A DNA stretch of 36,121 nucleotides from Oscillospiraceae bacterium. Lineage in GTDB: Bacteria > Bacillota > Clostridia > Oscillospirales > Acutalibacteraceae. The stretch covers positions 1-36,121 of the forward strand of contig JAQUHC010000006.1 in the NCBI GenBank assembly GCA_028683785.1, read 5' to 3'. Positions 18,527 through 29,246 of the stretch are shown here, one piece after another; the first letter of the stretch is position 1, and each line of letters begins with the position of its first letter. The notes under the pieces were generated by a model. It saw nothing but the letters and a program-made list of their open reading frames with translations, was not told the DNA's origin and made no database searches. The translations under genes were made by a program, and so were the position numbers.

Positions 18527-20656
18527 ATGCTTAAAAAAACCATGAGATTAATAATGACGGTGGCTATACTCTGTACAGTATTGTTACCCCATAGTGCTTC
18601 GGCATTTGAATCATATGAGACAACCACATTTCAGTTTGACGGTACTCGTATCAAAACACCGCATGCTTACGAAACAAAACAAGTGTTGGGGGCTTTAGAG
18701 TTACAGGTTGATAGTTTAAACCAGCCAAATGATGTATTTGTGGATGAAAAAAATAATGTTTATATTGCGGATACAGGGAACAGTCGAGTATTATGCTACG
18801 ATGAGTCATTCAAGCTTATAAAAATCATCGAAGAATTTGAGACCCAGGATGGGAATGATTACCTAACCGAGCCGAGAGGTGTTTTTGTAACCCAAAAGGG
18901 TGAAATTTACATTGCTGACACCGGCAATGAGCGGATTGTTCATCTGGGCGCGGATTATAAATTGATCAGAATTATCGGGAAACCCGATACTAATCTGCTG
19001 CAGGAGAGTTTTGTGTTTTCACCCACATCCGTTACGGTGGACGATTATGGGAGAATTTTTGTCGTTGCCAGCAACGTAATATACGGTCTTATAGAATTAG
19101 ACGAGTCGACAGGTGAGTTCAAAAGCTTTTTCGGAGCAAAAAGGGTGGTATATAATCCGATTGATTATTTGTGGCGCTCCTTTATGACCGAAGCTATGAT
19201 ACAGCGGGTAGACTCAAATGTTCCCACAGAATATAACAATGTGGTGGTTGACAAGGAAGGCTTTGTTTATGTAACATCAAGCGCATATGATGTCAACGGA
19301 TTACTGGCCGATATCCAGGCACGCAATAACGCCGGCAGAAATACACCCATCCGCAAGCTTAATCAGAACGGCGACGATATACTTGTGCGCAAGGGATATT
19401 TTCCGCCCGTCGGCTATATTCCGGTAAATGATAAAGACCCCGAAAAAAAATTATCTAATATGATTGATATTACTTTGGGGGAACATGGGATTTATTCTGT
19501 TCTGGATTCCAAAATGAACAGAATATTCACATATTCTCAGGAAGGCGATCTGCTCTATGAATTCAGTGGGTTCAGCGCACAGAACGGTTGTTCTCATATA
19601 CCCATGTCAATATGCTATAAAGGCAATGATATTCTGCTTTTGGATTCCGGACTTAATCGCCTTACAGTTTTCAAACAAACAGAATACGGCAGCTTGATAT
19701 CATCGGCATTGGAGATGTATCAAAAAAGTAAATACGATGAATCCACGGTATATTGGCAGCAAATTCTGACCGAAAACGCCAACTTTGATATTGCTTATGA
19801 CGGTATCGGAAGGTCGATGCTCAATAAAAATGAGAACCGCGAAGCAATGAAATACTTCCAACTTTCAAATAACAGGAAGCTATATTCAAGGGCTTTTAAG
19901 GAATATCGTAACGAATTAGCAAACCGTTATCTGCTTTTGATTGTTGTAGTCCTTGCGGCAATTATTGCGGCAATTGTTCTTCTTCACCGCTGGATAAAGG
20001 CTCGAAATTATTCAGATAAGTACAAGTCAAAACGCGGCGGGTTGTTAAATCAAATACTGTATGCTTTCCACCTCCTGTTCCATCCCTTTGACGGTTACTG
20101 GGATGCCAAGCATGAAAAGCGCGGAAGCCTGAAGGCTGCTAACATAGTACTTGCTGCTGCTACAATCACGATTATTCTGCAAAAAATCATGACGGCATAT
20201 CTTTTTAATCAGAATTATTTTGAGCCGATTAATGTTTTTTCAACAGCTCTGGGAGTATTGGGGCCGGTATTCCTCTTCGCCATTGCGAACTGGTGCTTCA
20301 CTTCTTTGATGGACGGTAGCGGAAAATTTAAGGATATATATGTTGTTACTACATATTCATTGTTCCCGATTGTACTGCTGCGTTTGCCCCTGATTCCTTT
20401 ATCTTATCTGTTTATACTGGATGAAGGCGTATATATAACAGCCATCAACTCTTTCTCTCTTATATGGGTGGTTTTCTTAATCTTTTGCGGCATCCTGGTT
20501 GTTCATGAATTTACATTCGGGAAAAATGTCGGCATCTGTATACTTTCAATTGTGGGAATGGCAATAATCATATTTATAATATTACTGTTACTCACGACAT
20601 TCCAGTATATTATTTCGTTTATTAACACGATCATATTGGAGATTGTGCTTCGCTGA
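18527..20656 (+). CDS. NHL-repeat beta-propeller membrane protein with C-terminal YIP1-like domain
   Basis: Signal peptide. NHL motifs 'LNQPNDVFVDEKNNVYIADTGNSRVLCYD' and 'LTEPRGVFVTQKGEIYIADTGNERIVHLG'. TPR-like segment, then multi-TM C-terminus starting 'FHLLFHPFDGYWDAKHEKRGS'. Confidence 0.85.
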   Translation: MLKKTMRLIMTVAILCTVLLPHSASAFESYETTTFQFDGTRIKTPHAYETKQVLGALELQVDSLNQPNDVFVDEKNNVYIADTGNSRVLCYDESFKLIKIIEEFETQDGNDYLTEPRGVFVTQKGEIYIADTGNERIVHLGADYKLIRIIGKPDTNLLQESFVFSPTSVTVDDYGRIFVVASNVIYGLIELDESTGEFKSFFGAKRVVYNPIDYLWRSFMTEAMIQRVDSNVPTEYNNVVVDKEGFVYVTSSAYDVNGLLADIQARNNAGRNTPIRKLNQNGDDILVRKGYFPPVGYIPVNDKDPEKKLSNMIDITLGEHGIYSVLDSKMNRIFTYSQEGDLLYEFSGFSAQNGCSHIPMSICYKGNDILLLDSGLNRLTVFKQTEYGSLISSALEMYQKSKYDESTVYWQQILTENANFDIAYDGIGRSMLNKNENREAMKYFQLSNNRKLYSRAFKEYRNELANRYLLLIVVVLAAIIAAIVLLHRWIKARNYSDKYKSKRGGLLNQILYAFHLLFHPFDGYWDAKHEKRGSLKAANIVLAAATITIILQKIMTAYLFNQNYFEPINVFSTALGVLGPVFLFAIANWCFTSLMDGSGKFKDIYVVTTYSLFPIVLLRLPLIPLSYLFILDEGVYITAINSFSLIWVVFLIFCGILVVHEFTFGKNVGICILSIVGMAIIIFIILLLLTTFQYIISFINTIILEIVLR

Positions 20657-20729
20657 TGTAGAATATCCGGTTTGAAATAAATCAGGGCTGCATTGGACTT
20701 CAAATACGGCAATGAAAGGAATATGTGCG

Positions 20730-23285
20730 ATGGTGAAATCAGGTAACAAGATTGTAGCAATATTTTCAATATTTGCTCTAATAATATTGTCGCTCAGTGC
20801 ATGCAATAACAAAAGCAACACCGGAACCGGCCCGAAAAGTAAGGATGAAACACAGATTGTTGAAACGCCGTTCACACCCTTAGGAAATGAAGACGGGTTT
20901 GACATAGCCGCACAAGACTCAGAAATATCTCTTCTGCTTAACAGAGAGTACGGCTTGATTTTATTAAAAAATAATAAATCGAGCGCAATAATCCCGACCA
21001 CCGGCTACGACAAAGATTTGTCGGGTATTGCACTTGAAAACACAAAAAATGTAGTGAAGTCAAACATTGTTTTGGAATTTTACGATAATCGAAATAAAGA
21101 GACAATTTTTAACAGCTACGAGCACAGCATCAAGGACAATCAGGTTAAATACAGCAGTATAAAAATCGAAAATGACAGCGGTATTGAAAATGGTTTCCGG
21201 GCTTACTACACGATAGGCAAGCCGGATACAAGGACGGCATTACCGGATGTGATGACCGCGAAAACGATGGATGAGCTTGTATTTCCCAAGATCGATAATG
21301 AGCAAAAAGAAATGATCAAGCTCTACTACTCCTACTTTGATCCTGCCGAGCTTGATGAAGCCACGATAAATGAGTTGGTTAAAAAATATCCGCTCGTCAA
21401 AGAAGAGCCGATTTATGTAGCCAAAAAAATCGGAATTCGTTTTCAAATAAGGCTCACCCAGATTTTTGAAAACGCGGGTCTGACGATTGATGTAATACAA
21501 GAGGAATATGAAAAGATAGGATATAAAACCGCCTATGAGGAGCAACCTTGTTTTGAGGTACCGGTCGATTATACAATTATCAACGGTTCTCTCACAGTTT
21601 CGGTTGATTGCTCACGAATCAAATACAACAATAAACTATATAGACTGACAACACTGCAATTGATGCCGTATTTCGGTTCGATGAATTATAATCCGGACGG
21701 TTATATGTTTGTACCGGACGGTTCAGGGATTTTGATAAATGGTGATTCATTAGACAAAGAATTAATGGATTTGAGTCTGTATGGGGTGGATATTAACGAC
21801 AATTTAACGAAAGCCGACGAGGAAATTGTAGTCAGAAACGCCATTATGCCGGTCTTCGGGGTAAAAAATCAATCAGAAGCACTGTTTGCAATTATTGAAG
21901 AGGGCTCGGGTATTGCTGCTTTGTCGATCGGGACATCTGCCCATCCCACAACGCTTAATCACATTGCACCTACGTTTAATCTCATGCATCGCGAATCAAC
22001 CGAATCAAAGGGAATGGTTATAGGAACAAATATTGTCAGATATTCGACCGAATCGTATCTCGGAAACATTTCCATTCGATATAACCTTTTATCCCAAGAC
22101 AAGGCGAATTACACGGGGATGGCGGAGTATTACCGAAATTATTTGTTTTCTGACAGAGATTTGCAGGAAAAAGAAACACCCTTCTATATTACCAGCATCG
22201 GCACTGTAAACAGAAATGAAAGATTTCTGGGTATGCCGGTTGTAAAGCAGCGGGCACTGACCAATGCAAGTCAGGCAAAGCAAATGCTGCAGACGTTTAT
22301 AGATAAAGGCGTTGACAACATAACCTTCAATTATAATAACTGGATAAATGATGAGCTCGATTCCAAGGTGCCTACTCGCGCCAAACCTTCAAGGGCGATT
22401 GGCGGTAAAAAGGGCTTAAATGAACTAAGCAAATTCGCAAAGCAGAACGGCATAGAGCTTTTCTTAAATCTGCAATTGACACATGCCTCAAAGGACAGCT
22501 ATCTTGGAGGATTCAATAAGTGGTCACATTCTGCTAAGGCTTTGGATGGTTCGAATACTTTTGAAGAAGGTTTTTATTTATCGCCGGATAATACTTATAA
22601 AGCGGCAGAAAAATTAAAAAAAGATGTATCCGGTTTAGATTATTGTAAAATATCGCTTAACACCTTAGGCAGCTATCTCTACTCGGATTATTCTGAAAAC
22701 AATGTAATACTGCGTGATGAAGCGATAATCGAGTATCAGAGAACAGCCGAAGCGTTATCTGGTGATTCCTTGCTCATGACAGATGTAGGGAATGCATATA
22801 TACTCCCTTATGTTTCTGATATTACCTACCTGCCGCTTACAGGAAGCCGCTATTCCGCCGAGAGCAAAAGTGTTCCCTTTGTACCCATGGTTTTACACGG
22901 CTATGTAAACTATGCCGGCGAACCGCTCAATCTCCAAACCGACAAGAAACAAGACTTTCTCAGAAGCATCGAATATGGAGCGGGCTTACTCTTCCTTTTA
23001 AACGATGCAAAAGCAGAAATGTTAAAGAATACGCTCTATACCGATTTATTTTCTTCAGAATATTCGGTTTGGACGGATGCCGCAGCAGGGTATTATAATC
23101 AAGCGAAAAAGGTATACGAGTCGACAGCGGGAGCAAAAATGATTGGCAATCAAGAGGTTGATAAAGGCATCTTTGTTACCGATTATGACAACGGAACCAG
23201 CGTATATGTAAATTACAACACCGAAGACAAAGCGATTAACGGTCATGCGGTACCGAAAGAATCATATGTGGTGGTAAAAAGATAG
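20730..23285 (+). CDS. DUF5696-like secreted lipoprotein, possible TIM-barrel glycosidase-like protein
   Basis: Lipobox LSLSACNN. ATG at 20730 is preceded by AAAGGA (the track starts at 20712). Region 'NASQAKQMLQTFIDKGVDNITFNYNNWIND...KKGLNELSKFAKQNGIELFLNLQL' resembles the (beta/alpha)-barrel section of DUF5696 proteins. Confidence 0.7.
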   Translation: MVKSGNKIVAIFSIFALIILSLSACNNKSNTGTGPKSKDETQIVETPFTPLGNEDGFDIAAQDSEISLLLNREYGLILLKNNKSSAIIPTTGYDKDLSGIALENTKNVVKSNIVLEFYDNRNKETIFNSYEHSIKDNQVKYSSIKIENDSGIENGFRAYYTIGKPDTRTALPDVMTAKTMDELVFPKIDNEQKEMIKLYYSYFDPAELDEATINELVKKYPLVKEEPIYVAKKIGIRFQIRLTQIFENAGLTIDVIQEEYEKIGYKTAYEEQPCFEVPVDYTIINGSLTVSVDCSRIKYNNKLYRLTTLQLMPYFGSMNYNPDGYMFVPDGSGILINGDSLDKELMDLSLYGVDINDNLTKADEEIVVRNAIMPVFGVKNQSEALFAIIEEGSGIAALSIGTSAHPTTLNHIAPTFNLMHRESTESKGMVIGTNIVRYSTESYLGNISIRYNLLSQDKANYTGMAEYYRNYLFSDRDLQEKETPFYITSIGTVNRNERFLGMPVVKQRALTNASQAKQMLQTFIDKGVDNITFNYNNWINDELDSKVPTRAKPSRAIGGKKGLNELSKFAKQNGIELFLNLQLTHASKDSYLGGFNKWSHSAKALDGSNTFEEGFYLSPDNTYKAAEKLKKDVSGLDYCKISLNTLGSYLYSDYSENNVILRDEAIIEYQRTAEALSGDSLLMTDVGNAYILPYVSDITYLPLTGSRYSAESKSVPFVPMVLHGYVNYAGEPLNLQTDKKQDFLRSIEYGAGLLFLLNDAKAEMLKNTLYTDLFSSEYSVWTDAAAGYYNQAKKVYESTAGAKMIGNQEVDKGIFVTDYDNGTSVYVNYNTEDKAINGHAVPKESYVVVKR

Positions 23286-23315
23286 GCAACTTTTAATGTC
23301 AGGGGTTGATGACGG

Positions 23316-24239
23316 TTGGAATTAATAAGAAAAAGAAACTCTCGCGGCTTGACAATGAGGAGTAAAAAAGCGATAATAGGCCTTATTTTCGTGTCGCCTT
23401 TTATATTTGGATTAATTTTTATCTATTTCGGAGCAATAGCCGAGTCTATCGCATATAGCTTCGGAAAATTCGATGAAAATTATAATAATATTATTATCGG
23501 ATGGGACAATTACAGGCGAGTTCTGTTTGTTGACCCCGACTTTGTGAGGAATGTGGTAGAGTCGACCGGAACATTATTTGTCAATACCGCAGTTATCATT
23601 ATTTACGCGATTTTCGTATCCGTTCTGCTTAACAGAGAACTGAAAGGGAAAGGAATATTTCGTGCCATCTTATTTTTACCGGTTATAATTTCTGCCGGTG
23701 TTATCAGTAAAATACAGACTGGTGATATGGCCAGCTTGTTTTCACAAATAAGCAGTGCCGGAGGTGATGTTTCGCAGGTATCAAATGGGTTATTTCAAAT
23801 TGAAACCATTAAAAAATATATTATGTCTCTCAACATAATACCGCAGATTTCGAGTATTGTTGCGTCCGCCATACAGAACATTTACACCATAATTAACAGG
23901 TCGGGGGTTCAGATTGTCATTTTTCTGGCGGGTTTACAATCCATTTCGCCGTCTTTATATGAATCTGCCAAGGTAGAAGGCGCAACCGGTTGGGAAACCC
24001 TGTGGAAAATTACCATGCCGATGCTGAGTCCGCTTATTCTTGTAAATGTAGTGTATACGGTAATCGACTCTTTTACGAATTCAAATAATCCGGTTATAAT
24101 TAAAATCTACCATTACACCATGAAAACAATTGATTACGGATTCTCATCCGCAATGGCTTGGATATATTTTATTGTAATAATTGTCATTTTAAGTATAGTG
24201 TTGGCCATAATTTCGAGATTTGTTTACTATGAAAACTGA
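23316..24239 (+). CDS. Carbohydrate ABC transporter permease (second system, MalF/UgpA-like)
   Basis: Multiple TM segments and EAA loop 'LYESAKVEGATGWETLWKITMPMLSPLILVN'. Confidence 0.9.
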   Translation: MELIRKRNSRGLTMRSKKAIIGLIFVSPFIFGLIFIYFGAIAESIAYSFGKFDENYNNIIIGWDNYRRVLFVDPDFVRNVVESTGTLFVNTAVIIIYAIFVSVLLNRELKGKGIFRAILFLPVIISAGVISKIQTGDMASLFSQISSAGGDVSQVSNGLFQIETIKKYIMSLNIIPQISSIVASAIQNIYTIINRSGVQIVIFLAGLQSISPSLYESAKVEGATGWETLWKITMPMLSPLILVNVVYTVIDSFTNSNNPVIIKIYHYTMKTIDYGFSSAMAWIYFIVIIVILSIVLAIISRFVYYEN

Positions 24240-24315
24240 TAACCATAACACTTTTATAACATTTTTTAATGAGAAAATTAATATGATTACGACAAATAAT
24301 AATTTATAAGGGCTG

Positions 24316-25266
24316 TTGATTATGGAGCTTAACAAAGTAAGTCATAAAACAAAATCGCGTCTTAATTACAAGAATTTTAAGATGTGGGGAATCAATTTAA
24401 TATGCTACAGCATATTGTTGTGCATCTCTTTTCTTATTATTTATCCGTTCATAACTAATATCGCAAACTCATTTAAAAGCGAAGCGGATTTGCTGGATAA
24501 GACGGTTGTATTTATACCGAAAGAACTGAGTACAAATACAATTCACCTGACAATGAGGGCTATGCATTATCCGGAGGCTTTAAGAAATTCGTTTTTACTC
24601 TCTCTGTTAGTAGGTATTCTTCAGACGTTATCCAGTGCTGTAATCGGATATGGGTTTGCAAGATTTAAATTCCCGTTGAAGAGGGTATTATTTGGCCTTT
24701 TGATATTCACCATAATCGTGCCTCCGCAAATTATTATGACGCCGCTGTATATGCGTTTTAAAGAGTTTGATTTTTTTAATGTTATAAAAATAATTACCGG
24801 CTACTCCCCAAATATATTAAATTCCTTTATACCGTTTATTATCCTCTCACTTACAGGTCTGGGTCTCAAAAACGGACTTTATATATATTTGATACGGCAA
24901 TTTTTCAAAAACATGCCGCGTGAATTGGATGATGCCGCCTACATAGACGGGGCTAACGAGTTTACCGTTTTTGCCAAGATAATGCTTCCCAACGCAATTC
25001 CAATTTTGATAACGAATTTCCTGCTGTCCTTTTCATGGCAGTGGACCGATAATTATTTCACTCCTTTGATAATACAGGAATTCTATACTTTGCCGTTGGC
25101 AATAGGTTCTATCGCGAACTACCTTTTATATGATATTGACCCGATTGTGAGATCGGCAATGATGGGAACCGGCATTATTCTGGTCATTTTGCCCATCCTG
25201 ATTATTTATATCTTTTTACAGAGATTTTTTGTTCAGGGTATAGAGCGAAGCGGAATAGTAGGGTAG
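24316..25266 (+). CDS. Carbohydrate ABC transporter permease (second system, MalG/UgpE-like)
   Basis: Multiple TM segments and EAA loop 'ELDDAAYIDGANEFTVFAKIMLPNAIPILIT'. Confidence 0.9.
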   Translation: MIMELNKVSHKTKSRLNYKNFKMWGINLICYSILLCISFLIIYPFITNIANSFKSEADLLDKTVVFIPKELSTNTIHLTMRAMHYPEALRNSFLLSLLVGILQTLSSAVIGYGFARFKFPLKRVLFGLLIFTIIVPPQIIMTPLYMRFKEFDFFNVIKIITGYSPNILNSFIPFIILSLTGLGLKNGLYIYLIRQFFKNMPRELDDAAYIDGANEFTVFAKIMLPNAIPILITNFLLSFSWQWTDNYFTPLIIQEFYTLPLAIGSIANYLLYDIDPIVRSAMMGTGIILVILPILIIYIFLQRFFVQGIERSGIVG

Positions 25267-25358
25267 AGCGGATAAAATAAGATGCACAGTTTTCATTAAC
25301 TTAAAACAACCTGGCTTTGGAGTTCTCCTATGCCTTATACGAAAGGATAAAAACTCAA

Positions 25359-28091
25359 ATGAAACTATTTTGCGTTATTTCACACACACACTGGGACAGA
25401 GAATGGTATCAACCTTTTGAGGTGTTCCGTTTACGCCTAGTAGATTTGATCGACAGATGCTTAGAATTACTGGAAACCAGTCCGGATTATATTTTTCATC
25501 TGGACGCACAAACCATTGTTCTTGAAGACTATCTCGAAATCAGAGAAAGCAAGAGGCAGCAACTAGAGAAATTCGTGCAGCAAGGAAGATTAATTGTCGG
25601 CCCATGGTATCTTCAAAATGATTTCTATCTTACCAGCGGTGAATCGACAATCAGAAATCTACTTTTCGGTCATAGGATTGCTGAAAAATTCGGAGCATGT
25701 CAGAAAGTAGGATATGCGGCCGACCAATTCGGCAATATATCCCAATTGCCGCAAATTTTGTCCGATTTTGATATTAAGAACTTTGTATTCGGCAGAGGCT
25801 ATACTCAGTATAAAAAAGAGGATGACGGTCAATATTACCGCAAGACCTTACCCAGCGAATTTATTTGGAAGGGTGCCGACGGAACAGAGGTACTTGCAAT
25901 AAATATGCCATATTGGTATAATAATGCCCAGAGATTTCCAAGCGATATTGATAAATCAATCGGTATGCTAAACAGGATAGAGGGCCTGTTCGAAAATGTT
26001 GCAACTACACCATATCTTCTTTTGATGAATGGGGTAGACCATCTTGAAGCGCAGGATGATTTACTTCCGATTATAAATAAAGTAAACAGCAGGCTGGGCG
26101 ACGAGAAGCAAGTGTTGCAGTATAAATTGGATGACTATATCCGTCATGTGAAAAGCTATATCAAAGAGAATGATATTAAGCTTAAGGTTTGTGAGGGTGA
26201 ATTGCACGATGGAGGCGATTTTGATTTATTAAAGGGAACCCTCTCGTCACGCGTATATCTGAAGAACTCTAACGTAAAGGCACAGAACAGATTGGAATGC
26301 CATCTCGAACCTTTATACTCCATGCTTGAGTTATCGGGTATGCAAGGTGTATATTCACTTGATTACTTTAATTTTATGTGGAAAGAATTGCTCAAAAACC
26401 ATGCGCATGATTCCATTTGCGGTTGCAGTGTTGATAATGTTCACACACATATGGAAGATAATTATCTGCGTCTGAAAGAGGTTTACGGTGAGCTTCTGAA
26501 CAGAGGGTTGGAGATTGCAGCCGAACATATTGATATTCCGCAATATGACAATGACAACTATGTCATTGTTGCCGCAAATACAACTGAATTTAAACAAAGC
26601 ACTTTGGTAAGGGTCAGCTTGGATATATTGAAAAAGGATGATTACAAAGGTTTTGTTATCACCGATGGTCTCGGAAATCGGGCAGATTATGCCATAATTT
26701 CACGCAGGGATGCGGCGAGGGATGTGTACAGCCCTCTTAATCTTCCGGGTAAGCTGGATGTGGACAGATACGATATTTATCTTTATGTCAAGGATATTAA
26801 TCCGTTTTCATTCAAGGGTTATGTTGTATCCAAGGATGATATCTCCCAAGATGATATGATTGATAATAAACCAATCGGTAAATTAGATTCCGAATTTCAG
26901 ATCGGCAATGAAAATCTCATTGTTAAGATTCACAAAAACGGTCAGGTTGATTTATGCGATATCGAAAAAGATAAATGGTATATTGACATAATTGATATTG
27001 AGGAAACGGCTGACCGCGGTGATGCATATGTATATTTTGCAACGCAGGATGATGTTATAAAAGGCTCGGATTTTGATGCTTCGGTATCTGTCCTGGAAGA
27101 TAATGAGATGGTTTCCCGTATAGAAATAATAAGGGATATGTTGGTTCCTGATCATTATGATTTCGAGAATAAAAAGCGGTCGGAAATTGAGACATTATGC
27201 CGTGTTACATTAGAGTTATGCCTTGAAAAGGGTGCCAAGACTCTTTCAGTCAACTATAAAATTGATAATACCGCAAAAGACCACAGGATGCGCCTTGTTA
27301 TTCGCACAGGAGTAGACACCGATTCAATCATTACAGATATCCCGTTTGATATTTTACAGCATAAAGACAACGCTCATTTTGAAGTAACAATGAGCAAGGT
27401 GGTAGCCAATACATCATTCGCACTTCTCGAAAATGACCGAAACGGTATGGCTGTCTTTACAGAGGGTATGCATGAGGCCGAGCATCTACCCGACGAAAAG
27501 GCAATTGCTCTTACCATGGTTCGTTGTACCGGAGTTGTCAGCCGCCACGCCGATTTGTCAGAGGGCGGAGGCGAAAACTGGAGAGCGCCGGAAAATCAGT
27601 GCATTCGGACGGTTACGGGCAGAGCAGGAATATTACCTTACACGGGCGGATATATAAACACCGGAGTATATAAATACAGCAAGTTGTTCAGAAATAAGCC
27701 GCTTGCATATTTTACTTCCTGCGATTCAAGAAAATTCAAGGTGGGAAGGGCGACGGTACAAGAGACCGATTTACAGGATTACTATTACATCCAGGACCCG
27801 TATGCCAAGGTTAAAATCAAGGACAATAGTTCCTTGGTCGAAGTTCTCGGAACAGGTGTATCGGTTTCTGCTCTTAAAAAATCCGAGGGCGGAGACGGCA
27901 TCATATTGAGGGTGGTTAATTTGGATGAAAACACTCAGGATTTGAATGTAAAGGCAAAGGGCGTTATCTATAAAACCACAATGCATGAGAAACGCAGGGA
28001 TTATATTTGCTCTAATTCATTTAAGTGCAACCTGCCGTCAAAGAAAATAGCAACCTATTGCATAGACAAAAATTACGGCGAAAGTGAATGA
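25359..28091 (+). CDS. Glycoside hydrolase family 38 alpha-mannosidase-like protein (MngB-like), no signal peptide
   Basis: Zn/active-site motifs 'ISHTHWDREWYQPFE', 'VGYAADQFGNISQLPQIL' and 'KNHAHDSICGCSVDNVH'. ATG 25359 follows an AAAGGA RBS; the track start at 25317 is less likely. Confidence 0.92.
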   Translation: MKLFCVISHTHWDREWYQPFEVFRLRLVDLIDRCLELLETSPDYIFHLDAQTIVLEDYLEIRESKRQQLEKFVQQGRLIVGPWYLQNDFYLTSGESTIRNLLFGHRIAEKFGACQKVGYAADQFGNISQLPQILSDFDIKNFVFGRGYTQYKKEDDGQYYRKTLPSEFIWKGADGTEVLAINMPYWYNNAQRFPSDIDKSIGMLNRIEGLFENVATTPYLLLMNGVDHLEAQDDLLPIINKVNSRLGDEKQVLQYKLDDYIRHVKSYIKENDIKLKVCEGELHDGGDFDLLKGTLSSRVYLKNSNVKAQNRLECHLEPLYSMLELSGMQGVYSLDYFNFMWKELLKNHAHDSICGCSVDNVHTHMEDNYLRLKEVYGELLNRGLEIAAEHIDIPQYDNDNYVIVAANTTEFKQSTLVRVSLDILKKDDYKGFVITDGLGNRADYAIISRRDAARDVYSPLNLPGKLDVDRYDIYLYVKDINPFSFKGYVVSKDDISQDDMIDNKPIGKLDSEFQIGNENLIVKIHKNGQVDLCDIEKDKWYIDIIDIEETADRGDAYVYFATQDDVIKGSDFDASVSVLEDNEMVSRIEIIRDMLVPDHYDFENKKRSEIETLCRVTLELCLEKGAKTLSVNYKIDNTAKDHRMRLVIRTGVDTDSIITDIPFDILQHKDNAHFEVTMSKVVANTSFALLENDRNGMAVFTEGMHEAEHLPDEKAIALTMVRCTGVVSRHADLSEGGGENWRAPENQCIRTVTGRAGILPYTGGYINTGVYKYSKLFRNKPLAYFTSCDSRKFKVGRATVQETDLQDYYYIQDPYAKVKIKDNSSLVEVLGTGVSVSALKKSEGGDGIILRVVNLDENTQDLNVKAKGVIYKTTMHEKRRDYICSNSFKCNLPSKKIATYCIDKNYGESE

Positions 28092-29214
28092 GATTTATAG
28101 TATGAATACTGATCTTTTGGAGCTTAACAGAGCTGTCATACAAAGAAAAGCAAACGGAAAAACAATCTGGCAACCTCGTATCGGATGTTGGTATGATGAC
28201 AGGGTATTCCGAGGTGAGCAATTGCCCGGGGACTTCAAAGGATTTGATAAAAAAGGCATTTATGAAAAGATCGGCTGCTCAGACAGGTTATATAATTTTA
28301 ATCATTGCTTTGAAATTAAGTATGACAGCTCTGTTAAGGCATACAGAAATAAAATTGATGAATTGACCTGCGAATACATTTATGAAACACCGGTAGGAAA
28401 AATTAATCAGATCATAAAGGGAAACACAAGCAATCCGGGACAGATGCCTGTAAAATGGTGGATTGAGAATAGGCATGATTTAAAGGTTTACAGCTATATT
28501 GAGGAAGCAGCGACATATTCATTTAATATGAATACATATAATAAGATTTATGCTGAATATGCTCATCTGGGGCTGCCCACCATGTTTTTGCCGAGGGTAA
28601 ATATGCAAAAGATGTTTATCGACCTTTCGGGCGTCGAAAACGCGATATATCTTCTGTCGGACGATAAGGATTATGTAGAAGGATATTTTAAAGCGCTTAG
28701 CATTGGACAAGAAAAAATGTTAAGGGTTGTTGCAGACAGCCCGATCGAATGGATAAACTACGGTGATAATATTCACTGCAAATTGTTACCGCCCGAGATT
28801 TATAAGAAATATGTGCTCCCCGAATATGAAAAAAGAGGAGATATATTGCATGCCTCCGGCAAATTCACATTTTCGCATTGGGACGGTGATGTAAAGGATC
28901 TTCTCCAATATGCAAAAACCAGCTTTCTCGACGGAATTGAAGCCATAACACCCGTACCCCAGGGCGATGTCACCTTGGAAGAGGTAAAGGAAGCGCTTGG
29001 AGACGAAGTGTTTTTGATTGATGGTATTGCATCCATATTATTCAACAATACATACCCGTTAAATATGCTTAGGGAACAAACCAAAAAAGTTTTAAATCTT
29101 TTCGAAGGACAATTGGTGCTGGGAATATCGGATGAATTTCCATCAGACGGTCTATTGGAAAGAATTGAATATGTTAATGAAATGGTGAATGACTTTAACT
29201 CAAAAAGAGATTAA
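28084..29214 (+). CDS. URO-D superfamily / MtaA-like protein (copy 2); GTG start overlaps the GH38 stop
   Basis: URO-D-like organisation 'IEWINYGDNIHCKLLPPEIYKKYVLPEYEKRGDILHASGKFTFSHWDGDVKDLLQYAKTSFLDGIEAITPVPQGDVTLEEVKEALGDEVFLIDGIAS'. Confidence 0.82.
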   Translation: MNEIYSMNTDLLELNRAVIQRKANGKTIWQPRIGCWYDDRVFRGEQLPGDFKGFDKKGIYEKIGCSDRLYNFNHCFEIKYDSSVKAYRNKIDELTCEYIYETPVGKINQIIKGNTSNPGQMPVKWWIENRHDLKVYSYIEEAATYSFNMNTYNKIYAEYAHLGLPTMFLPRVNMQKMFIDLSGVENAIYLLSDDKDYVEGYFKALSIGQEKMLRVVADSPIEWINYGDNIHCKLLPPEIYKKYVLPEYEKRGDILHASGKFTFSHWDGDVKDLLQYAKTSFLDGIEAITPVPQGDVTLEEVKEALGDEVFLIDGIASILFNNTYPLNMLREQTKKVLNLFEGQLVLGISDEFPSDGLLERIEYVNEMVNDFNSKRD

Positions 29215-29246
29215 AGTATGGAGTAAGGTTATCTATTTTTCTTTTA

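Noticed and set aside
20588-21001. Minus-strand 137-aa ORF
   Set aside because: Overlaps the end of the NHL-YIP1 gene and the start of the DUF5696-like gene on the opposite strand; no recognisable features.
25317-25358. N-terminal extension of GH38 in the ORF track
   Set aside because: ATG 25359 has a well-placed RBS and begins right at the conserved HTHWDREW region; the extension lacks support.
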